This document shows positions 8,401-14,934 of a stretch of 19,592 nt of DNA, piece by piece. The DNA is from Nitrosomonadales bacterium (GTDB lineage Bacteria > Pseudomonadota > Gammaproteobacteria > Burkholderiales > Sulfuricellaceae), in assembly GCA_003104895.1 (NCBI GenBank), contig PQAG01000008.1:1-19592 (forward strand), read 5' to 3'. Below the pieces are notes generated by a model, which saw only the letters and a list, made by a program, of their open reading frames with translations, searched no databases and was not told where the DNA came from. Each line of letters opens with the position of its first letter. Position 1 is the first letter of the stretch. The position numbers were made by a program, and so were the translations under genes.

Positions 8401-8554
8401 TATCAGTGCATGCATTAGCCACAACGAGAATTTTTACGTCCCAGGATGCCGGACGCGTAGCTACATTGAGAGACAGAATCAGGCTGTTGAGAAGCTTTGA
8501 TCGATTGTGTGTGCAGATAAGAATGGTAAGCAGCTTTTCCTGAGTATCGCTCAC
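5450..8554 (-). CDS. GT2 - membrane - sulfatase-fold (alkaline phosphatase superfamily) fusion protein
   Basis: A three-part protein of 1034 residues from the GTG at 8554 (an ATG at 8587 would add 11). Residues about 10-315 are a GT2 glycosyltransferase: TILICTHNRS (10-19), ALIDDDQ (99-105, the DxD) and GGGEDTAY (206-213). Residues about 330-536 hold roughly six hydrophobic segments. Residues about 552-1034 are an alkaline phosphatase/sulfatase-fold domain (PF00884 type): NILMIGCDSLRAD (555-567, metal Asp562), ARTAPSLASMLTG (599-611, Thr601 at the nucleophile position), STTHGPF (746-752, His749) and YSDHGMEFF (836-844, Asp838-His839). Classical sulfatases have Cys or Ser matured to formylglycine where Thr601 stands. 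Thr is the nucleophile in related phosphoethanolamine and phosphoglycerol transferases, so a phospho-group transferase or phosphodiesterase role is as likely as sulfate hydrolysis. The start overlaps the upstream GT2 stop (GTGA) and has a strong GGAGGT. The joint function is inferred. Confidence 0.88.
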   Translation of the reverse strand: MSDTQEKLLTILICTHNRSKLLNSLILSLNVATRPASWDVKILVVANACTDNTHQLLDSCKSLAAVNKSLNLEWIAEPVAGKSHALNSAFPHLATGMVALIDDDQRVSQDFLRKVCRAAEDHPEATLFCGRLLPDWDGTEPRWVRDEGAYKVYPPPIPSYEIGAIAHFVLDSETMPPGGNLVVRSDVFRRVGEFSTDLGPHGHDLGGGEDTAYIRKALAQGERLYYDPDIIQYHYVDPLRLKLSFLMRLAFHRTYAAVRLGPATGGMPAYVWRKLATYGIKALFSARLGRRRFFLVRVAAALGEIKGLYEINTKAKRHRPDMQGDRFPLLSRLAIPVALGCLSMLWAKPLLSTSITVAASIAGICAAGLILKSALSFSRTGPQLKAEIQRYYSRYSLYAVFRLGVWAFVLCMLMALAGVVFYGSLASALGFSIDRGIAVIFGLLGLALITSLQFCRHLLCIPASIEASSNYRMSRLYALWGALTPERIEGAILSLALLFAVAAIMGGTRLSMQGQGENAIGLLAAAMAFVIPAIQARKRVEPWPVRSRRANSQPNILMIGCDSLRADRVASGHPRNLTPFIDQLAMRGARFTNCFVPCARTAPSLASMLTGSWPQRHGIRDNFVAASECGMNSVPSMADTLNRAGYRTTAISDWCGADLGKLEFGFENCNLPEDQWNIKYLLRQGPKDIRLFLSLFSHNKFGQQFLPELYYLAGVPTTALLGRDTRAEISQAAGDDKPFFINVFMSTTHGPFGSEYPYYTLFPGASYNGDSKFVMSGLNEPFEVVKRQGHTKDKFDLAQIVDLYDGCVRNFDDEVKKIVDHVRQCGLEDNTIIVIYSDHGMEFFERETWGQGNSVIVDDSARIPLIIVDPRGARNLVVAETTRAIDLAPTLLDLSGHGSADQGFDGVSLAGVIRGETAMPELNAYYETGIWFTKIPGLGDDHLHYPDLPDLLEVQNKQAATIGIKPALRDRIIAAKDRALRVGEWKLVRLALQDGPKWLLFDVSRDPDCRHDVGDAHPEVVEALRERGSDLWLN

Positions 8555-9483
8555 AGCACCTCCGCTCCCCGCCATCGAGCAAAACATCCCGCGATCAGCC
8601 CCGCTGCATGCGTCATGTTCATGGCTTGGCGCAGCGCGCCAGGCTGTCCTGACACATAGATTTTCAGCGTTTTGAAAGTGTGGCGCAGCAGCTGCGGAAA
8701 CAGGAACAAGGGCACCCCAAACACCTCCCGGGGATAGCGCGAGAACTCATGGAAGCCGGTCTTGAATCCGGACACATAGTGCACCTTGAGAAAATACGAT
8801 CGCTTGAGACGCCAGGGCTCGACGAAATGCTCCACGACCATGTCGGGCCGATAGCGCATTTTTGTTTTGCGATCGAGCAGCGCCTGAAACATCATGACAT
8901 CCTCACCGCCGCCGATACCCTTGCCCTTGCGGTTGTAACGCTGATCGAAACGCAGGCCATTCTTGAACAAAGCGGTCCGGTACGCGACATTGCACGTCCA
9001 GATGGGCATCGTGTTGTCTTCAACCCATTGCGCAGCGGCGCCATAATCCACCTCGGCCAGAAACCCGAGCAGGTTGTCTTCGAGCCAGGCAGGGCGAGGG
9101 GCCGGGTCGAATCGAACACATACCCTGCCCCCAGCACATTCCGCACTCTCGTCTCGCAGCGCGGAAACTGCAGCCTGGATAAAGCCCGGCATCGGGAGTT
9201 CGTCGTCATCCATGACGATCATGTAATCGTACCCCAGCGCCTCCTCAATGGCGCGATTGCGCGCGTGGGTGATCCCCTGCTCGAGCTCCAGCACATGGCG
9301 CAGCGGCGCCCCGGACTCCTGCGCAAGCCGGTCAAGGACAGCAGCAGTATCGTCGGTGCTGTTGTTGTCGACAAACAAAATGTCGAATGGACTATCGCAC
9401 ACCTGGCTGCGCAGCGCAGACACCAGGCCGGGCAATCGCCCGGATCGGTTGTAGGTGCAGATGGCAACGGTAAGCGTCGGCAT
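8551..9483 (-). CDS. Glycosyltransferase family 2, paralogue of the fusion protein's N-domain
   Basis: A 310-residue GT2 from the ATG at 9483. A TTG eight codons upstream (9507) extends the frame, but the family begins with the LTVAICTYNRS segment, so ATG is preferred. Motifs are VAICTYNRS (6-14), ILFVDNNSTDDT (35-46), GITHARNRA (70-78), MDDDELP (91-97, DxD) and GIGGGEDVMMF (189-199, presumed catalytic acid pair). The C-terminal part after about residue 255 has a hydrophobic PLFLFPQLLRHTF stretch that may associate with the membrane. It shares the NRS, DDD, GGGED and E/D-P-x-RLK-x-S-[YF] blocks with the first domain of the next gene, so the two look like diverged tandem copies. Its stop overlaps the next gene's GTG. 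Substrate is unknown. Confidence 0.88.
   Translation of the reverse strand: MPTLTVAICTYNRSGRLPGLVSALRSQVCDSPFDILFVDNNSTDDTAAVLDRLAQESGAPLRHVLELEQGITHARNRAIEEALGYDYMIVMDDDELPMPGFIQAAVSALRDESAECAGGRVCVRFDPAPRPAWLEDNLLGFLAEVDYGAAAQWVEDNTMPIWTCNVAYRTALFKNGLRFDQRYNRKGKGIGGGEDVMMFQALLDRKTKMRYRPDMVVEHFVEPWRLKRSYFLKVHYVSGFKTGFHEFSRYPREVFGVPLFLFPQLLRHTFKTLKIYVSGQPGALRQAMNMTHAAGLIAGCFARWRGAEVL
8558..8563 (-). promoter_or_regulatory. Ribosome binding site deciding the fusion gene's GTG start
   Basis: GGAGGT on the - strand ends 3 nt before the GTG at 8554-8552, which itself overlaps the upstream TGA (8553-8551). The alternative ATGs at 8587 and 8575 lie inside the upstream gene and have no comparable signal, so the GTG is preferred. 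Confidence 0.65.
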
Positions 9484-9534
9484 GGTGCAGAAATCGGGCC
9501 GGGTCAAGTATATTTAATCCGCGCTAACCTGGTC

Positions 9535-10827
9535 TCAGAGTTTGCGGATAAGGCGACGGATGAAGCGCACGGCACTGCGTTTCTTTTCTATTCTGGATAT
9601 ATGCTGCTGTGGCGTTGCTGCCAGGTTTAACTTGCTTGCGCGAGTGGTCAGCGAAATGTCTGCTTCCATGAGTGAGGATTCCAGTAAGCGAACGCGTTCA
9701 AAATAGGTTTCCTTGAATGCATCAAGACGGGCCGGCGCTAGTTTGTCAGAAATGATTTCCCTCAGCGGCATGCTTTCAGCTTCGCTTACTGAGACCCTGG
9801 GAATGCCAAAAAAGTCGGCGATCTCCATCACGCGCGTGTCGTCTGCCATCATGATTGCAGGGACCCCTGCCTGCAATGCGACAACGCCGCCGTGGAGCCT
9901 ATCGCCGAGATAAAAATCGAACCTGGAAGCGAATACTCGCCACATATTTGGATCCTGAAACCAGCGATAGCTGGAAAACGGCATTTTCTCATCGTGTATC
10001 GTCTCGAGAAGACTGTTTAATGCCTCCCGGTTCACCTCGCCTGTCGCGTCGTTGTAAATGTCCTGATTCGAGTCAAGAAGCCCTTGCATGCGCCAGATTG
10101 CCATTTCTTCCTGCATGACATAGTGGGCATCAAAATCCTTGAAAAGCCAAATAATCGCACTTGATCTTGGAACTCTGCCCTGAATGTATCCCGCCGTCAC
10201 TGCAGAGGCCACTTTCGCGGGGTCGGGAGCCAATATGCCAAGGGTGTTTTGCGGATAAACGTACATGCTCGGGCAGCCGAGCGCCTGCGCCCGGTCATAC
10301 CCCACGGACTTTAACCAGCCTTCGGTTTTCAGTCCACGCACCCAGAAGACGCGCGCCTTGCGGTTGCATACGTCCAATAATTCAACGAGGTTCGGGTGCA
10401 AGGAGTCCGTCGTGAGCGGTAACGGGTTTTGCATCCCCATTCCAACGACAATGAAATTCGTACGCAGCATGTCCAACACTTGTGCGGTGCAACCCGGGTC
10501 GAGATTGGGTCTGATGGCGTTGGCGGTCGAAAAAACCACCAAATCGAAGCGGCTGCTGAGTTCCTCGCTGATTCTTTCTGGGCTCCAGCCGGATTCAACG
10601 AGCGCTTGCACCGACACGTAGCATGAGTTTTTCCGGTCTGATTCGAAGATGCGGGCGGGCGCCTCGCCATGAATCATGTTCCCCTTGTTTCCGGTCACTT
10701 CGTACAGCTCGAGCAGGCTTTCCAGCTTCGATCCTGTACTGCGCGGCATTGCGTCGCACTCCTGCAATGCGCCTGAATAAGTGTATCGGCTATGGCCAAA
10801 AATTCCGAAAAATGCAATTTTTTGCAC
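9535..10827 (-). CDS. Polysaccharide pyruvyl transferase family protein
   Basis: A 430-residue cytoplasmic protein of the PF04230 type. The N-terminal part has GNKGNMIHGEAPARIF (46-61), the Gly/Asn-rich loop typical of the family. A long GT-B-like middle follows, and the C-terminal half has FYLGDRLHGGVVALQAGVPA (305-324), the family signature with the Arg-x-His core. The expected reaction is transfer of pyruvate from phosphoenolpyruvate to two sugar hydroxyls, forming a ketal and adding a negative charge. Some members of the family act on other acceptors. The frame can open at TTG 10839, but GTG 10827 has a good GAGGAA upstream and gives a normal N-terminus (QKIAFFGIFGHSRYTYSG), so it is used. 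It lies 40 bp after the duplicated GT2 gene and 51 bp before the next GT2. Confidence 0.85.
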   Translation of the reverse strand: MQKIAFFGIFGHSRYTYSGALQECDAMPRSTGSKLESLLELYEVTGNKGNMIHGEAPARIFESDRKNSCYVSVQALVESGWSPERISEELSSRFDLVVFSTANAIRPNLDPGCTAQVLDMLRTNFIVVGMGMQNPLPLTTDSLHPNLVELLDVCNRKARVFWVRGLKTEGWLKSVGYDRAQALGCPSMYVYPQNTLGILAPDPAKVASAVTAGYIQGRVPRSSAIIWLFKDFDAHYVMQEEMAIWRMQGLLDSNQDIYNDATGEVNREALNSLLETIHDEKMPFSSYRWFQDPNMWRVFASRFDFYLGDRLHGGVVALQAGVPAIMMADDTRVMEIADFFGIPRVSVSEAESMPLREIISDKLAPARLDAFKETYFERVRLLESSLMEADISLTTRASKLNLAATPQQHISRIEKKRSAVRFIRRLIRKL

Positions 10828-10831
10828 AAGC

Positions 10832-10837
10832 TTCCTC
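10832..10837 (-). promoter_or_regulatory. Ribosome binding site deciding the pyruvyl transferase start
   Basis: GAGGAA on the - strand lies 4 nt before GTG 10827. The alternative TTG at 10839 has no purine-rich signal upstream. Confidence 0.6.
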
Positions 10838-10867
10838 AATCACGTCTAGATTTAAAAAACAGCCGAT

Positions 10868-12799
10868 TCATACTTGTTTGTGTGTATTCTTTTTCATCTT
10901 TGAAAGTCTCGCCAAGCGGTCATGCCACGATATCGGCAGCATTGATAGCAATGTATATTTCCAATTCCTCGGGATCCCGTACCCCGCCCCGAGAGCTAGC
11001 AAGAAAAGATGCCGGGCGCATTTCAACTCCCGCTGCCAATAGCAATCATAAGCTTTTTTCAGTAAACCGCCATACACCAGATCGCGCACTTTTGCTTTTC
11101 CAAGGGTGGACTCAATTTCCGGATGCGCTTCCAGAAAACGCAGCTGGACATCCAGATTGTCGAGAGCCGCACGCTCGCGGTCGCGGCTTGCCTGCGTTGC
11201 GGAGTGATGGTGATAAAAAGCGAGCACCTCGGGAATCCTTACGACCGGGCTCAAAGTGGCGATGTTCAACCATAAAGCATAGTCCTCCGCGTTCTTGTAT
11301 CGCCTGTCAAACCCGCCGGCAGCGCGCACCGCATCGGATCGCGTCAAGGCCGCATGAATAGGCCAAGGGCATGCAGCCAGGAAACGGACCCATTTTTCGC
11401 CTTGCTCATAGTCTGGCGGGACATATGGCTCGCCCCGATCTCCTGGCAGCCCAACGTTTTTCCAGCCGCTATATGCCAGCACAGCTTCCGGATGCATATC
11501 CAAAACTGACAGCAATTTTTCCAGGAAGGTCGGCTCCCAAGTGTCATCCACATCCAGAAAAGCCACATACTTGCCGCGCGCCAGCCTCAGACCGGCATTT
11601 CGGGCGGCGCTAACGCCCTGGTTGGCCTGGGAATGAACACGCAGGCGCGGATCTGTCTGCGCTTGCAGCCAAGCCAGGGTGCCATCGCTGGAGCCGTCAT
11701 CCACTGCGATCAATTCCCAATTAGCAAAAGTCTGGGACAGCACGCTGCCCATGCTTTGGGGCAGGTACGCCGCCGCATTGTAGCAAGGCATGATGATGGA
11801 AACCGTGGGAGTCATGCCATCTACCCGCTTCACCTGGACATCACTTCCGGAAAGGGGCTTTTTGCCCTGACCCCGGTCCATTTGCCGTATCAACGCATGG
11901 TACACAGGCAGAGGTAGCAGCGCGGGCAGCATATGCTTCCAGTCCCATGCTTTTCCGTAACCACGCTTCATGACAGCACAGAATATTTGTCTCGCCGCGC
12001 CAAGGTCGCGATTCCAGTAACTCTCATAGCCGCGCTTGAGCAGTTCTCCATCGGTTAATTTCCTTACCTGGGCATGGCCTAGCCGGGCGCGTATGAGCGG
12101 GTTGGCACGCAGATATTTCTGCTGGGCACGCCAGTGGTTCAGGGCGATACGGGCACGGTTTCTGGTTATTTGACCGCCACCGTGGTGGTGGTAGAAAGCC
12201 AACACTTTGGGCACCCGAATCAAGCGGTGAATCGTCCCCAGGCGGAGCCAGAGGTCATAGTCCATGCAAGAGCTTAGACTCTCGTCGAAACGTCCACAGG
12301 CGTTGACCAAATGGGTACGCACAAGAGCAGCATGGATAGGCCAGCGGCAACTTTCAAGCAGGGATTCGATCTTGCCGCTGTGCTCATATTCCGGGGGCAC
12401 GAAAGGATCGTCGTGGCCTCTGCCAAGACCAATGTTTTGCCAGCCGCAATAGGCAATTCCGGCGCCCTGGTCATTATCGAGGGCAGCTTCCATGGATTCC
12501 AGGAATGCAGGGTGCCAGGTGTCGTCCGCATCCAGGAAAGCGGTATAAACACCGTGCGCTTCCAGCAGGGCGCGGTTGCGGGCAGCCGCAGCGCCGGCGT
12601 TAAGCTGATGAAACACCCGGATGCGCGGGTCTGTTGCGGCAAGCCGTTGCAGTTGCTGCCAGGAGGCATCGGTGGAGCCGTCGTCAACAATGATCAGCTC
12701 CCAGTCATCCCGTGTCTGGGCAAGCACGCTGCCAACGCTTTGCGGCAAGTACGCCGCTGCGTTATAGCAGGGCATGATGATGGAAATATGGGGAGTCAT
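10868..12799 (-). CDS. Tandem-duplicated GT2-GT2 glycosyltransferase
   Basis: A 643-residue protein made of two complete GT2 units, about 1-328 and 329-643. Unit 1 has SIIMPCYNAAAYLPQS (6-21), VDDGSTD (38-44), FLDADD (88-93) and CMDYDLWLRL (178-187). Unit 2 repeats the order: the same SIIMPCYNAAAYLPQS, VDDGSSD, FLDVDD (414-419) and AEDYALWLNI (504-513). Each unit ends in a similar helical tail (GELLKRGYESYWNRDLGAAR against GGLLKKAYDCYWQRELKCAR). Both active sites look intact, so the protein may add two residues in succession or polymerise a two-sugar unit. Unit 2 begins with its own MTP, showing an in-frame gene duplication and fusion. The start overlaps the deacetylase stop (ATGA). The gene lies in the middle of the operon. 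Donors are unknown. Confidence 0.88.
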   Translation of the reverse strand: MTPHISIIMPCYNAAAYLPQSVGSVLAQTRDDWELIIVDDGSTDASWQQLQRLAATDPRIRVFHQLNAGAAAARNRALLEAHGVYTAFLDADDTWHPAFLESMEAALDNDQGAGIAYCGWQNIGLGRGHDDPFVPPEYEHSGKIESLLESCRWPIHAALVRTHLVNACGRFDESLSSCMDYDLWLRLGTIHRLIRVPKVLAFYHHHGGGQITRNRARIALNHWRAQQKYLRANPLIRARLGHAQVRKLTDGELLKRGYESYWNRDLGAARQIFCAVMKRGYGKAWDWKHMLPALLPLPVYHALIRQMDRGQGKKPLSGSDVQVKRVDGMTPTVSIIMPCYNAAAYLPQSMGSVLSQTFANWELIAVDDGSSDGTLAWLQAQTDPRLRVHSQANQGVSAARNAGLRLARGKYVAFLDVDDTWEPTFLEKLLSVLDMHPEAVLAYSGWKNVGLPGDRGEPYVPPDYEQGEKWVRFLAACPWPIHAALTRSDAVRAAGGFDRRYKNAEDYALWLNIATLSPVVRIPEVLAFYHHHSATQASRDRERAALDNLDVQLRFLEAHPEIESTLGKAKVRDLVYGGLLKKAYDCYWQRELKCARHLFLLALGAGYGIPRNWKYTLLSMLPISWHDRLARLSKMKKNTHKQV

Positions 12800-13605
12800 T
12801 CTGTCCTCCTGCCCACTCGGATCATTGCGCGCTGCATGGCGTAGCGTGCGACCGCTTGCCAGGAAACGTCATTACTGCCGAAGTACAGCTTGCGTGCCAA
12901 ACTGCCTGCCGTGTCCGTATTGAATATGGTCAGGCGGCGTAATAGGCAAGGGTCGCCATCACGCAGTGCCCAGCCAGTACGGGTTGTGCATGCGGCACGA
13001 TAGCCGGCTGCGCGCACCGCGTTTACACAGCGATCATCCCAGGCCCCATAGGGATAGGCGAAGCTGGATATTTTGCTGCCAAGTGCGTATTCCAGTGCAG
13101 CCTTGGAATCGCTCAGTTCGGCACATAGGACGTTGTCGTCAGCTTGTGTCAGGCGGACATGGTTGACCGTATGTGATCCTATCTCCATGCCGCTAGCCTG
13201 CATGGCGCGCAGTTCGGCGGTGCTTAGCATGCGTCCGGCAGGACGGCCATCGGCGGGCCAGGACGGTTCATGTCCGATGGAACCGGTCACGATGAACAAG
13301 GTGGCATGCATGCCCCGTTTTTGCAGTTCATCCCAGGCAGCGAGATTGTCCACGTAACCATCATCGAAAGTGATGACGGCAGTGCGGCCAGTCCATTTTT
13401 CCGGTGACGCAACAAGTTCTGCCATAGTAGGGGTGGACCAGCCGTCATCTGCGAGAAAGTCCAGATGACTCCGGAAGCGCTGCATGGAAATGCCCCAAGG
13501 CCAATCCGGGGTGCCATTCCCGGGCATGACCGAGTGGTACATGAGCATCACCGGGCCATGCCGGCCTGCGCTGCCATGGAGATAACGGGAAATGGGGTCA
13601 ATCAT
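12796..13605 (-). CDS. NodB-type polysaccharide deacetylase
   Basis: A 269-residue carbohydrate esterase 4 protein. The metal- and base-bearing motif 1 is ITFDDGY (78-84). Motif 2 is SHTVNH (144-149), supplying two His ligands. Motif 3 is FAYPYGAWDD (182-191). The N-terminus has the LMYHS (21-25) block. The family hydrolyses N- or O-acetyl groups from sugars. No signal peptide is visible, so action in the cytoplasm on a lipid-linked intermediate is more likely than on exported polymer, though this is inferred. The start is ATG 13605, with a weak TGGA 8 nt upstream. It lies 18 bp after the GT4 stop, and its own stop overlaps the next start by ATGA. A deacetylase of this type is a frequent member of exosortase-associated EPS loci. 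Confidence 0.88.
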   Translation of the reverse strand: MIDPISRYLHGSAGRHGPVMLMYHSVMPGNGTPDWPWGISMQRFRSHLDFLADDGWSTPTMAELVASPEKWTGRTAVITFDDGYVDNLAAWDELQKRGMHATLFIVTGSIGHEPSWPADGRPAGRMLSTAELRAMQASGMEIGSHTVNHVRLTQADDNVLCAELSDSKAALEYALGSKISSFAYPYGAWDDRCVNAVRAAGYRAACTTRTGWALRDGDPCLLRRLTIFNTDTAGSLARKLYFGSNDVSWQAVARYAMQRAMIRVGRRTE

Positions 13606-13623
13606 GAGCCGATTCCACTCATC

Positions 13624-14934
13624 TTAACTAGCCCAATGCAATAACTTGGTTTTGAGCCGTGTTAGCAAGCCGGGGCGCTGGCTCAGTTTTGTTGTTCTGT
13701 CGTTGGCTGCACGAATTTCCTTCAGCAAACCCAGCACAAAGTCGGCAGCGGGGGCTTTTGCAGCTGTACCGGTTTCGCTCAGCACGCTTTCGGCGATGGC
13801 AAAAAAACTTTTGCCATAAGCCTGAGCCGAATACTTGTCCAGCACGCTTTGCCTGCCCCGCTCCCCCAATGTTTCAGCCAGGCCTCCATCCTGCAGAACG
13901 CGCAATACAGCCTGTGCACAGGCATCTTCGTCTCCCAAGGGTACCAGCAAGCCATCTGATTCGTGCTCGATACATTCGCGCAAGCCGATGCAATCCATCG
14001 CGACAACAGGTGTGCTCATTGCCATCGCTTCGAGTGAAGTCAGAGGATGGCCCTCAAATATCGCCGTGGAGAGGAATGCATCACTTTGCGCCAGCAAGGC
14101 GGGCACATCGCTTCTTGGCCCCAACACGAACACCCGGCCATCCAGCCCCTGTTCCTTGATCTGCCTGGGCAGCGCTTCCGCCAAATCCCGTGCTTCGAAC
14201 GGCCCGGCGATGGCAAAGCAAGCGCTGGGATGCATATCCGTCACCCGCCTGGCCACTCGAACAAACGTGGCAAAGTCCTTTTGCGCCGAGATGCGCCCCA
14301 CCCCCAACACGAGCGGGGTGCTTGCGGGCAATCCCAGCGCCTCGCGTATGGGTTTGCCTGACTGCCGCGCACGGGTATCCAGATCGTCAACGTCGATACC
14401 ATTGTAGAGCGTGCTGACCTTTTCCGCTGGCAGCCATTGCAAAAGGCTGGTCCGTACATCATCCGAGACTGCTATCACATGATGGCCCAGCTCACCCAGC
14501 AGCCAGGCGTAAGCCTCAGGCCCCATGAAACCGGCATAACGCTCAAGATCGATTTCGAATGGCGCGTGGATATGCCAGATCGCAGGCACATTCGCCTTGC
14601 AGGCAGCAATGACACCATCAATCAGGTGCCCGGTGTTCAGGTGGATGAGGTCAAAATCACCTTCGCGCAACCAATTCCCGATCATCTCCGCACGGGAGGC
14701 TGCATGCGCCAGGTAAGCCAGTTCAGCAGGCTTGCCGGGGCCGGCACAACATCCCAAAGGGGCAACCCGATAGGGCACGCCAAGGCCATCCAGCGTCTGG
14801 GTGACATCGCCCTTGCCGGGCACCAGGGCATTCACTTCCACACCCAGTTGGCGCAAGGCACACAGCAATGTCAGCGTGGTGCGGTCTACGCCGTTGACCA
14901 GATTTGAGTAATGAAAAACATGCAGGACTTTCAT
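13624..14934 (-). CDS. Glycosyltransferase family 4 (GT-B fold)
   Basis: A 436-residue retaining GT-B glycosyltransferase from the ATG at 14934, which overlaps the upstream stop (ATGA) and gives the typical MKVLHVFHYSNLVNGVDRTT opening. The frame extends to 15000, but those residues are unlike the family. The middle has the acceptor-site-like HIHAPFE (121-127) and IAVSDDV (154-160). The C-terminal domain has LGVGRISAQKDFATF (210-224), AIAGPFE (241-247) and the EX7E signature FEGHPLTSLEAMA (293-305), then DGLLVPLGD. It would act in the cytoplasm on the lipid-linked glycan. The C-terminal 40 residues are basic and helical. Sugar specificity cannot be read. Confidence 0.9.
   Translation of the reverse strand: MKVLHVFHYSNLVNGVDRTTLTLLCALRQLGVEVNALVPGKGDVTQTLDGLGVPYRVAPLGCCAGPGKPAELAYLAHAASRAEMIGNWLREGDFDLIHLNTGHLIDGVIAACKANVPAIWHIHAPFEIDLERYAGFMGPEAYAWLLGELGHHVIAVSDDVRTSLLQWLPAEKVSTLYNGIDVDDLDTRARQSGKPIREALGLPASTPLVLGVGRISAQKDFATFVRVARRVTDMHPSACFAIAGPFEARDLAEALPRQIKEQGLDGRVFVLGPRSDVPALLAQSDAFLSTAIFEGHPLTSLEAMAMSTPVVAMDCIGLRECIEHESDGLLVPLGDEDACAQAVLRVLQDGGLAETLGERGRQSVLDKYSAQAYGKSFFAIAESVLSETGTAAKAPAADFVLGLLKEIRAANDRTTKLSQRPGLLTRLKTKLLHWAS

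Noticed and set aside
8680..9630. A 316-codon + strand open frame opposite the GT2 gene
   Set aside because: It is antisense to a clear GT2 with all motifs; its composition (many His/Arg/Gln, no domain pattern) is that of a shadow frame.
11690..12700. Repeated GAGCC(G/A)TC(G/A)TC-type sequence near several gene starts, as a dispersed DNA repeat
   Set aside because: It encodes the conserved VDDGS motif of each GT2 and is explained by protein homology.
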